Source: M0108 sp049654905 (GTDB lineage: Bacteria; Pseudomonadota; Gammaproteobacteria; Chromatiales; Chromatiaceae). Taken from it: a DNA stretch of 9,571 nt. Made by a program: the position numbers and the translations under genes. The notes below the pieces were generated by a model. It saw nothing but the letters and a program-made list of their open reading frames with translations, did not search any database and was not told where the DNA came from. Positions within the stretch are counted from its first letter, which is position 1; the number at the start of each line of letters is the position of its first letter. Shown piece after piece: positions 1 to 6,087 of the stretch. The stretch spans positions 1 to 9,571 of the forward strand of contig JBASIS010000313.1 in assembly GCA_049654905.1 (NCBI GenBank), given 5' to 3'.

Positions 1-1
1 G

Positions 2-1612
2 GACAAATACAGCAGCCAGCAAGGTCAGCGCCGAGAGCGCAAACAGCAGGCGCGCGTTACCCTGGAGGATTCCGAAAAGCGCCTGGTGCAGTACTCCCGC
101 GAGCGCGAGATTATCGATTCGGAAAACCGGCTCTCGACCCTCATGGCCCGGCTTCAGGAGATGACTGCCTCCCTGGTAAAGGCCGAGGCCGCCCGCATCG
201 AGGCCGAGGCCGCCTACCTGGGCCTGACCAAGGCCGATAACCCCGGGGTCGCCGGCCTACTTGACAGCGCGGCCATCGAGAAGTTGAAGGGGCGCCGCGC
301 CGAGTTGCAGGCTGAATACGAGCAGAACCTGGAGGTCTATAAGCCCGGCTACCCTAAGATGCAGCAGATCCAGCGGCAGATCGCGGACATCGACAAGACC
401 ATCGCCAAGGAGGTCGCCGCCATCGCCGGCAGCATTCGCCTGAAGTTCGAGACCCGCCAACTCGAGGAGGCCAAGCTCAACCAGCGCATCGCCGAGATCA
501 AGGAGGAGGTTCTGACCCTCCAGGATCGCAGTACCGACCACCAGACCCTCAAGCGCGAGGTCGATACCAATCGCGAACTCTACGAAGGCCTCCTGCAGCG
601 CCTGAAGGAGGTCGGAGTGACCGCCGGCATCGGTACTAACAACGTCTCGGTGGTGGATGCCGCCGAGGTCCCGAGAAGACCCTATAAACCCAGCCTGCCC
701 AAAAACCTGGCGATTGCCCTGGTGCTCGGCCTGCTGCTAGGCGTGGGCCTGGCCTACCTGCTCGAGACCCTGGACGACAGCATCAAGACCAGCGAGGACG
801 CGGAGCGGCGTCTGGGCGTGCCCGTGCTCGGCCTCATGCCCATGGCCTCCGGCGATGAGTATGATCTGGAAGGTGAAAATCTGGCCTTGCTGGTGAACCG
901 TGATCCCAAGAGCCCCCTGGCCGAGGCAGCGCGCTCCCTGCGCACTTCCCTGCTCTTTTCCACCTCCGAGGGCGCGCCCCGGATCTGTCATTTCACCAGC
1001 GCCTCCCCAATGGAAGGCAAGACCACCTCGGCGGTGGTCATGGCCATCGTCTTCGCCCAGGCGGGTGGCAAGGTGCTGCTCATCGATGCCGATCTGCGTA
1101 ACCCCTCCCTGCATCGCACCTTTGGCCTGGCCAACACCGAGGGCCTGACCAACTTCCTGGCCGGGGACATCGAGCCGGCCAAAATCGCGCGGCCGACCGA
1201 GGTGGCCCGCCTCTTTACCATTACCAGCGGTCCCCTACCACCCAACCCGGTGGAGCTCCTCTCCAGCCCGAAAATGCTGGATCTCCTGCATCTGGCCGTC
1301 GAACGGTTCGACTATGTGGTCCTCGACGGGCCGCCGATCATCGGGCTGGCGGATGCCCTGGTCCTGGCCAATCTGGCGACGGCCACCATCTTCGCCATTC
1401 ATACCGGCGAGACCCGGGCCGGGGCCATGGAGGGGGCCGTCAAGCGCCTGCGGGGCGCCAATGCCCACGTCATCGGGGGCATCATGACCATGGCTGGCCG
1501 GCCTGGGGGCGGTTACGGCTACGGCTATGGTTATAGCTACGACTATCACTACACCTATGCCTACGGCAACAAGTCCGGCACCGAGGCCCTCCCGGACAAG
1601 GCGGGGGCTTGA
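2..1612 (+). CDS. Polysaccharide co-polymerase / tyrosine autokinase (Wzc-like BY-kinase), 5' partial
   Basis: The frame is open to the first base, so the start lies upstream; 536 residues are visible and perhaps 200 N-terminal ones (first membrane helix and start of the Wzz domain) are missing. Visible residues 1-230 are charged and helical, ending in a GNVR-type segment (NRELYEGLLQRLKE, then VVDAAEVPRRPYKPSLPK). A second membrane helix follows at about 236-257. The cytoplasmic BY-kinase domain carries Walker A SASPMEGKTT (Lys340), Walker A' LLIDADLRNP (Asp362, Asp364) and Walker B VVLDGPP (Asp442). The C-terminus has nine tyrosines at every second position (about 505-521), the usual autophosphorylation cluster in an unusually regular form. 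Family knowledge: such proteins sit in the inner membrane, set polysaccharide chain length with Wzy and Wza, and cycle between phosphorylated and dephosphorylated states. The next gene starts about 11 bp after the stop, so they are probably co-transcribed. The fusion of Wzz and kinase parts is the proteobacterial arrangement. Confidence 0.93.
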   Translation, partial: DKYSSQQGQRRERKQQARVTLEDSEKRLVQYSREREIIDSENRLSTLMARLQEMTASLVKAEAARIEAEAAYLGLTKADNPGVAGLLDSAAIEKLKGRRAELQAEYEQNLEVYKPGYPKMQQIQRQIADIDKTIAKEVAAIAGSIRLKFETRQLEEAKLNQRIAEIKEEVLTLQDRSTDHQTLKREVDTNRELYEGLLQRLKEVGVTAGIGTNNVSVVDAAEVPRRPYKPSLPKNLAIALVLGLLLGVGLAYLLETLDDSIKTSEDAERRLGVPVLGLMPMASGDEYDLEGENLALLVNRDPKSPLAEAARSLRTSLLFSTSEGAPRICHFTSASPMEGKTTSAVVMAIVFAQAGGKVLLIDADLRNPSLHRTFGLANTEGLTNFLAGDIEPAKIARPTEVARLFTITSGPLPPNPVELLSSPKMLDLLHLAVERFDYVVLDGPPIIGLADALVLANLATATIFAIHTGETRAGAMEGAVKRLRGANAHVIGGIMTMAGRPGGGYGYGYGYSYDYHYTYAYGNKSGTEALPDKAGA

Positions 1613-1623
1613 GGCACATAGCC

Positions 1624-3627
1624 ATGGATGCGGTGCTGATCGAACTGGCGCTGGCCTACTACCGGGAGCCTTTGCGTTATCCGCGCCTCACCGATTCCCG
1701 CCAACCCCTGCCCACGGGTTTTGCCGCCCTGGTGCCGGCCTTCGGCGTGGCACTGGTCCCACGCCACCTCCCGGCCACGGCGGCGGCCCTAGGCGCGAGT
1801 CCGGAGGAAATCCTCGCGGCTGCGCGCTTCCTGGTCCGTCAGGTCCTCCTGGCGCCGGGGGCCTCAACCTGGCGCATGCTCGGCTTCGAGGCGGAGGCCC
1901 CGCCAGCCCGGGTCCGTCAGCACTATCAACTTCTGATCCGGCTTTTCCACCCGGATCGCCAGGCCCGTATGGGTGACCTGGACACGGATTATGCGGCGCG
2001 CCTCAATCATGCCTACCATACTCTGCGTGGGGGTGCGGCGGTGATGGAGGACGACCTGGAGGCTGATGCCGAGACCGAGGAATGCCAGTCGTCGGCCGTC
2101 GCCAGCGATGAACTCAGGTGGTTTTTTCAGCCGCAGCAACGCCTTGATTCGGGTCAGGCCCCCAGGATCAAACGGGGGCAATGGCGTCGCCTGATCCGGC
2201 GGTCCCTGCTGGTGGCCGCCCTGGGTTTAATCGTGGGCGTGGCCGTGTTCATTCTGGTGAGCCTGATGTCGCCCGCCAACCCGCATCTCCAGATGTCGCC
2301 CAACCGAGCCGCCCAGGAGACGGCAACCGAGCGTCAACCTTCCTATCTCCAGGGAACGGCTTTCAAGACGTCCGACGGAAAGCCGGCATTGATCCAGCCC
2401 CTCGATGCCGAGGTCTTGTCCCCCTCGGCGAGCCCCCTGGTCTCCCCACCGCAACGAACCTCGGTTATGGGATTGGTGGGGCCGGAGGGTGATCGCCTGG
2501 CGGCCATGGAGCTTCGGCAGGGAGAAATCGCCGAGGAAATGGCCCGCATGGTGGCGGAGCGCGAGGAACTCGCTCGTCAACAGGTTGAACAGGCCCGGCA
2601 AAGGCGGGAGGTGGCCCAACGTCTGGATGCGCGTCGTCGGGTGGCCTTGGCGGAGGCGGAGCGTCAAGAGCGCCAGGTGGCGGAGGCCGAGGCCCATCTC
2701 CAAGCGGAACGAGAGGCTTTGGAGCAGCAGCGCAGCAAGCTGTCACGGCAGGCGAGCGGGGGGGCCAGTGCCTGGGAGGCCGAACAAGGGGCCGCATTGG
2801 TGGAGGCCGAGCGCAAACTGCTGCTGGCCGTCGAAGCCGAGGCCCGCCTCAAGGCCGAGCGCGAGGTCCTGGAGCGGCAAAAGGCCGAGCAGGTCCGGCG
2901 CGAACAGGAGTTTGCCAAACAGCAAGAGGCGGACCGCCAGGTGGCTCTGGCGGAGACGCAGCGCCGGCAGCGGGAGGCCGCCGAGGCCGAGACCCGCCTC
3001 AAAGCAGAGCGTCAGGCCCTGGAAAGACTGAAGGCGGAACAAGCCCAGCGCGAAAAGACGGAGGCCAAAAGCCGGGAGGCTGAGCGTCAGGCCGCATTGG
3101 CGGAGGCGAAACGTCAGCAGCGTCAGGCCGCCGAGGCCGAGGCTCGCGCCCAGGCAGAGCAAAAGGCCCTGGAGCGACAAGCAGCCGAGCAGGCCCGCGG
3201 CGAGCAGGCCCGCGTGGCGGCGGAAGCCGACCGACGCCGCGAGGCGGAATCGAAGCCGGCTCCTCCGGTGGCGGACCCCAACAATGTCGTCGCTCGTCTG
3301 ACCCATGTCTATGGGCAAGGCGACCTGGAAGGTCTCGTGAATCTCTTCACGGCCGATGCCCAGGTCACCGGAGGCCGGGGCAAGGCCTTTATTCGGGGCG
3401 ACTATGCCGCCTTCTTTGCCCAGTACCCCTATCGGCAACTCCAGATCAAGGGCATGAACTGGCAAGCGGGCAAGGATGGGCGGCTAGTGGGTACGGGGAG
3501 CCTGGCGTTGAAGACCCGGCAGAACTCCGGGGAGGCCTGGTGGAATGCTACCGGTACCATTCGCTTCGAATTCCTGCCCGTGGCGGGTGGTTACAAGATT
3601 TCCGGGATGGAGCATAAAATTAATTGA
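1624..3627 (+). CDS. J-domain / membrane / repeat coiled-coil / NTF2-like fusion protein
   Basis: A 667-residue protein of unknown function. From the ATG: an uncharacterised N-terminal region (1-80); a J domain at about 81-138 with the diagnostic HPD triad (residues 109-111, in LFHPDRQA), which in known families stimulates DnaK-type Hsp70 ATPase; a basic stretch (RIKRGQWRRLIRR) and a membrane helix at about 194-215; a Pro/Ser-rich linker; a 250-residue Glu/Ala/Arg/Gln coiled coil of five 50-residue units (290-539); and a C-terminal domain (about 553-667) resembling NTF2/SnoaL-like folds (VVARLTHVYGQGDLEGLVNL, then FTADAQV). The positive-inside rule places the J domain in the cytoplasm and the rest in the periplasm. 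The ATG at 1624 has GAGG at 1611-1614, nine bases upstream. A TTG at 1609, overlapping the previous stop as TTGA, would add five residues and cannot be excluded. The position behind the autokinase suggests a role in polysaccharide assembly (inference). The J-domain assignment is firm; the NTF2-like assignment is by pattern only. Confidence 0.88.
   Translation: MDAVLIELALAYYREPLRYPRLTDSRQPLPTGFAALVPAFGVALVPRHLPATAAALGASPEEILAAARFLVRQVLLAPGASTWRMLGFEAEAPPARVRQHYQLLIRLFHPDRQARMGDLDTDYAARLNHAYHTLRGGAAVMEDDLEADAETEECQSSAVASDELRWFFQPQQRLDSGQAPRIKRGQWRRLIRRSLLVAALGLIVGVAVFILVSLMSPANPHLQMSPNRAAQETATERQPSYLQGTAFKTSDGKPALIQPLDAEVLSPSASPLVSPPQRTSVMGLVGPEGDRLAAMELRQGEIAEEMARMVAEREELARQQVEQARQRREVAQRLDARRRVALAEAERQERQVAEAEAHLQAEREALEQQRSKLSRQASGGASAWEAEQGAALVEAERKLLLAVEAEARLKAEREVLERQKAEQVRREQEFAKQQEADRQVALAETQRRQREAAEAETRLKAERQALERLKAEQAQREKTEAKSREAERQAALAEAKRQQRQAAEAEARAQAEQKALERQAAEQARGEQARVAAEADRRREAESKPAPPVADPNNVVARLTHVYGQGDLEGLVNLFTADAQVTGGRGKAFIRGDYAAFFAQYPYRQLQIKGMNWQAGKDGRLVGTGSLALKTRQNSGEAWWNATGTIRFEFLPVAGGYKISGMEHKIN
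2491..3240 (+). repeat. Five in-frame 150-bp tandem units coding for a coiled coil
   Basis: Units begin at 2491 (degenerate), 2641, 2791, 2941 and 3091, each exactly 150 bp (50 codons) with no gaps. Landmarks recur at fixed positions: (V/A)ALxE at residues 1-5, AEAExxL near 15-20, (K/Q)AERxxLExQ at 21-30 and KAEQxxRE at 31-38. In the first unit only the part from VAEREELARQ onward is clearly alike. The fifth unit runs into AAEADRRREAE at its end. Fifty residues in 14 helical turns fit four heptads plus two hendecads (4x7 + 2x11), so a regular, slightly unwound coiled coil is expected. The third and fifth units share GCCGCATTGG at their first bases, and the V-starting and A-starting units alternate, which hints at an older 300-bp duplication. 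Confidence 0.88.
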
Positions 3628-5132
3628 ATACTAGCGGGATGGGAATTACGAAGACGGGTACCGGGGTGCTCGCCTGGCGGGTCCTGATCATCCTTGTCGC
3701 TGGATTTTTGGCCTGGCGGATTATCGTCTCCGGGCTGGCGGACCATGCCCTGGAACAACTTCGGAAGGGGGATAAGGCGGCGGCCCAGCGTGTCCTCGGC
3801 CTCATGCCGGGGCAACCGGAAGCCCTCTATCAGGAGGCTATTGCCCAGCGCCCAACCGATGGGGCCGGCGCCGAGGTCCAGCTTGTCCAGGCCTATCGCC
3901 AGAACCCGACCCGCGCCCGGCCCCTCATGGCCCTGGCGGATCTGGCCCTGGCCAGAAGCGAAGTGGAGCGAGCCGATGCCCTGGTGGATGCGGCGGTAAA
4001 ACTTGAACCCGTTAACCACGCGATCCACCGGAGCGCTGCCGTATTCTGGCTCAATCGCGGCCAAGTGGAGCGGGGATTGCAACACCTCTCCCTAGCCCTC
4101 GAAGCCTGGCCCGAACCCAATCAGGACCTGCTGGATATCTTCGTGCGCTTCGCCGAGGACCCCGAGGTCCGTATGGCCCTCAAGCCCCTGGCTCAAAACC
4201 CACCCTCCTGGTGGCCCGCCTTCTTCCAGCGGTTGGCGCGGCGGGCCCTGAATGTCGAGGCGGTGCGCTTCGCCTATGGGCTGCGCGCCGTGACCTCCCG
4301 CACTCCGGTAACGCCGGAGGAGCGCCAGGCCTACATCCAGCGCCTGCTCAAGGAGTCCCTGATCACCGAGGCCTATCTGACCTGGGTCAATGGCCTCTCC
4401 GCCGAGGATCGTAACCAAATGGGGTTGCTGCATAACGGTAGCTTTGAATTGCCTCTGGGCAAGGAGGTCTTCGACTGGCAATGGAGCCCCCATCGTCAGG
4501 TAGTGGCCAGGACCGCGGCGATCCTGGGTGTTGCGGGCGAGCGGGCGCTGCAACTGATATTTCGCAATCAGGAGGGTCGCTTCCAGCACCTCCATCAGGC
4601 CCTCTACCTCGAACCCAGCACCTATCGTCTGTCCGGCAAGGTCCTGCTAGACAGCCTGACTAGCCAGGGGGGACTACGGTGGACCTTACGGTGTCTCCGA
4701 CCACGTCAGGTCGTATTGGGGGAGAGTGAGCGCTTCCTGGGTTCGGGGAAGTGGCGCGGCTTCAAAATGGATTTCGAGGTGCCCGAGGGCTGCCAACTCC
4801 AGGAAGTTCGGCTGGAATCCGCGGGTAGGCAGGGCCTGGAACAGCGGGTCGGCGGTGAAATCTGGTTCGACGGCCTGGCCATTCGCCGTACGACCGGCCT
4901 GACGGCCGCCGCGGGAGCGGACGGCCGGGCTCGGGGTCGCGATACCGGAGCGGGGTCCGAGTCCGATGCGGATGCCATGGGCCAGGAGGGGTCTCCCGAG
5001 CAGGATAGCCAGGTGCCTGCATCCAAGGATGCCCAGGACGATCAAACCCTGGATCAAGATGGCGGCAATGCCGAGGCCCCAAATTCACCTCTGGATGATA
5101 AAGGCGAAGAGCCGGGTGGGTCCGGCCAATAA
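3624..5132 (+). CDS. Membrane-anchored TPR-like protein with carbohydrate-binding-like C-terminal domain
   Basis: A 502-residue protein, not recognised as a named family. A short basic N-terminus is followed by one membrane helix (about 17-36, VLAWRVLIILVAGFLAW), then helical repeats of TPR character from about 37 to 220 (LRKGDKAAAQRVLGLMPGQP, ALADLALARSEVERADALVD, FWLNRGQVERGLQHLSLAL). Residues 270-423 start with LLHNGSFELP and end with GGEIWFDGLAIRR, the layout of CBM_4_9/galactose-binding-like beta-sandwich domains. The last 70 or so residues are acidic and low-complexity. Probable topology is a cytoplasmic N-terminus with the remainder periplasmic. The start TTG at 3624 overlaps the previous stop (TTGA) and has GGAG 11 bases upstream; an in-frame ATG at 3639 is the alternative but has no spaced ribosome site. 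It is translationally coupled to the J-domain gene. TPR proteins of this design occur in exopolysaccharide gene clusters; a role in binding or guiding nascent polymer is inference. Confidence 0.85.
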   Translation: MNTSGMGITKTGTGVLAWRVLIILVAGFLAWRIIVSGLADHALEQLRKGDKAAAQRVLGLMPGQPEALYQEAIAQRPTDGAGAEVQLVQAYRQNPTRARPLMALADLALARSEVERADALVDAAVKLEPVNHAIHRSAAVFWLNRGQVERGLQHLSLALEAWPEPNQDLLDIFVRFAEDPEVRMALKPLAQNPPSWWPAFFQRLARRALNVEAVRFAYGLRAVTSRTPVTPEERQAYIQRLLKESLITEAYLTWVNGLSAEDRNQMGLLHNGSFELPLGKEVFDWQWSPHRQVVARTAAILGVAGERALQLIFRNQEGRFQHLHQALYLEPSTYRLSGKVLLDSLTSQGGLRWTLRCLRPRQVVLGESERFLGSGKWRGFKMDFEVPEGCQLQEVRLESAGRQGLEQRVGGEIWFDGLAIRRTTGLTAAAGADGRARGRDTGAGSESDADAMGQEGSPEQDSQVPASKDAQDDQTLDQDGGNAEAPNSPLDDKGEEPGGSGQ

Positions 5133-5153
5133 ACAGAATTCTTTTCGGGGGTT

Positions 5154-5180
5154 AGGGGCCAACCTCACGTTGACGCCCCT
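5154..5180 (+). other. Hairpin downstream of the TPR-protein gene
   Basis: AGGGGC (5154-5159) pairs with GCCCCT (5175-5180), and the inner CAAC (5160-5163) pairs with GTTG (5169-5172) around a five-base loop, leaving a two-base bulge. The stem is strong but no T-run follows, so it is not a textbook intrinsic terminator. It may stabilise the 3' end of the operon transcript or act with Rho. Confidence 0.4.
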
Positions 5181-5216
5181 GGGCATCGAGCTCAGGTGCG
5201 GAATGCAAGGAAGCCG

Positions 5217-5245
5217 TTGACAAGGGGTTACGGCATTTCTAATAT
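5217..5245 (+). promoter_or_regulatory. Near-consensus sigma70 promoter for the FecR-like gene
   Basis: TTGACA (5217-5222) is a perfect -35 and TAATAT (5240-5245) matches the -10 consensus at five of six positions, with a spacer of exactly 17 bp. Transcription would start near 5252, giving a leader of about 73 bases before the ATG at 5325. GGAGA at 5313-5317 lies seven bases before that ATG. The -10 lies within an inverted repeat, GGCAT (5232-5236) and ATGCC (5244-5248). This is the best promoter in the window and indicates that the FecR-like gene is transcribed independently of the upstream operon. Confidence 0.75.
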
Positions 5246-5324
5246 GCCAATAACTGGATTTATTTAGCTATCGGACCATGGGCCTGGTCGCGAACACAAC
5301 ATTCAATTAGATGGAGAAGAAACA

Positions 5325-5990
5325 ATGAAGATACGTAATCAAATAAGTATGGCCGTATTGTCAGGCCTTGGCTTCATAGGCATGGCGGTAGCCGCCGATC
5401 AGGCTCAAGTTGCAACACTGGTTCGCATCGATGGCGCGGCGATTGCCAGCCAGGATGCCAAATATGTACCCGCCCGCGAGGGCATGACCCTGAAGGAAGG
5501 TGACCGTCTCATGGTTCTGGAAGGCGGCAGCGCCATCCTGGCCTTTGCCGATGGCTGCCAATACGAGTTGGGTGAGATGGCCATGCTCGCGGTGCAGGGC
5601 ATCAGTACTTGCGCGGCTAAGGGTGTTGGCGTTTATAAGGTCGATCCTAGGTCCGGCGTCGCCGACGGCGCTGTTCCCCAGGCCCAGTTGGCCGCCATTG
5701 GCAATAAGAAGGCTCGCAGCAAGGCCCAATGCGATGCCGCCACCAAGAATGCCAATCCCAAGGATGATTGCGATTGCGAGGAGCGCCGCAATAACGATGA
5801 CAAAGATGATGATTGCCCCCCCGTAGCCTTGCTGCCTGGTGCAACGGGAGGTGGTGCTGGTGGTGTTCTAGCGGGTACTACGGGTGCCATGGTGTTTGGT
5901 GGTGCCGCGGTTGTTGGTCTTGCCGCAGTCGCGGTCGCCTCTAATAATAATGACAACGACAATAACCTCGGCCCCATAAGTGCTCAATGA
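5325..5990 (+). CDS. Secreted FecR-like domain protein with Cys/Asp-rich segment and Gly/Ala-rich C-terminus
   Basis: A 221-residue protein beginning with a Sec signal peptide (1-23, cleavage likely at AVA/AD). Residues 30-95 follow the FecR-domain pattern: LVRIDGAA, then GMTLKEGDRLMVLEGGSAIL and FADGCQYELG. In other proteins this fold lies in the periplasm, where it senses or scaffolds. Six cysteines (78, 96, 136, 149, 151, 164) and an acidic stretch at 147-164 could form disulfides or bind metal (inference). Residues 174-206 are Gly/Ala-rich and hydrophobic with zipper-like spacing (GGGAGG, GTTGAMVFGGAA), suggesting membrane insertion or self-association. The tail is Asn/Asp-rich (SNNNDNDNN). 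The start has a good ribosome site (GGAGA, spacing 7) and its own strong promoter. It is more A+T-rich than its neighbours by eye. Polysaccharide context suggests an envelope or matrix role; the exact function is unknown. Confidence 0.85.
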   Translation: MKIRNQISMAVLSGLGFIGMAVAADQAQVATLVRIDGAAIASQDAKYVPAREGMTLKEGDRLMVLEGGSAILAFADGCQYELGEMAMLAVQGISTCAAKGVGVYKVDPRSGVADGAVPQAQLAAIGNKKARSKAQCDAATKNANPKDDCDCEERRNNDDKDDDCPPVALLPGATGGGAGGVLAGTTGAMVFGGAAVVGLAAVAVASNNNDNDNNLGPISAQ

Positions 5991-6011
5991 GCAACTACTA
6001 AGTTCTTGCCC

Positions 6012-6046
6012 AATAAAGCCAGCCACTTGAAGGGTCTGGCTTTATT
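6012..6046. terminator. Bidirectional terminator between convergent genes
   Basis: AATAAAGCCAG (6012-6022) and CTGGCTTTATT (6036-6046) form a perfect 11-bp stem around a 13-base loop. The outer part of the stem supplies a T-rich run (TTTATT) on either strand. It lies 22 bp after the FecR-like gene on the + strand and 42 bp after the phosphatase gene on the - strand, so it probably serves both. Confidence 0.8.
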
Positions 6047-6087
6047 CCATTTGCAGTTATCAGATTAGCCTGCGCCTGGTTCAAGTC

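Noticed and set aside
2743..3465. Long minus-strand open frame (240 codons) opposite the coiled-coil gene
   Set aside because: Its Leu/Gly-rich low-complexity product mirrors the Glu/Ala/Arg repeats on the + strand, it has no recognisable domain or ribosome site, and the + frame carries clear domains.
4966..5220. Small + strand open frame running from the end of the TPR-protein gene into the intergenic gap
   Set aside because: Most of it overlaps the acidic tail in another frame, it has no ribosome site, and its product shows no recognisable feature.
5133..5324. Possible riboswitch or small RNA in the intergenic stretch
   Set aside because: Only a short hairpin and a promoter can be seen; nothing matches a known riboswitch core and the leader of about 73 bases is short.
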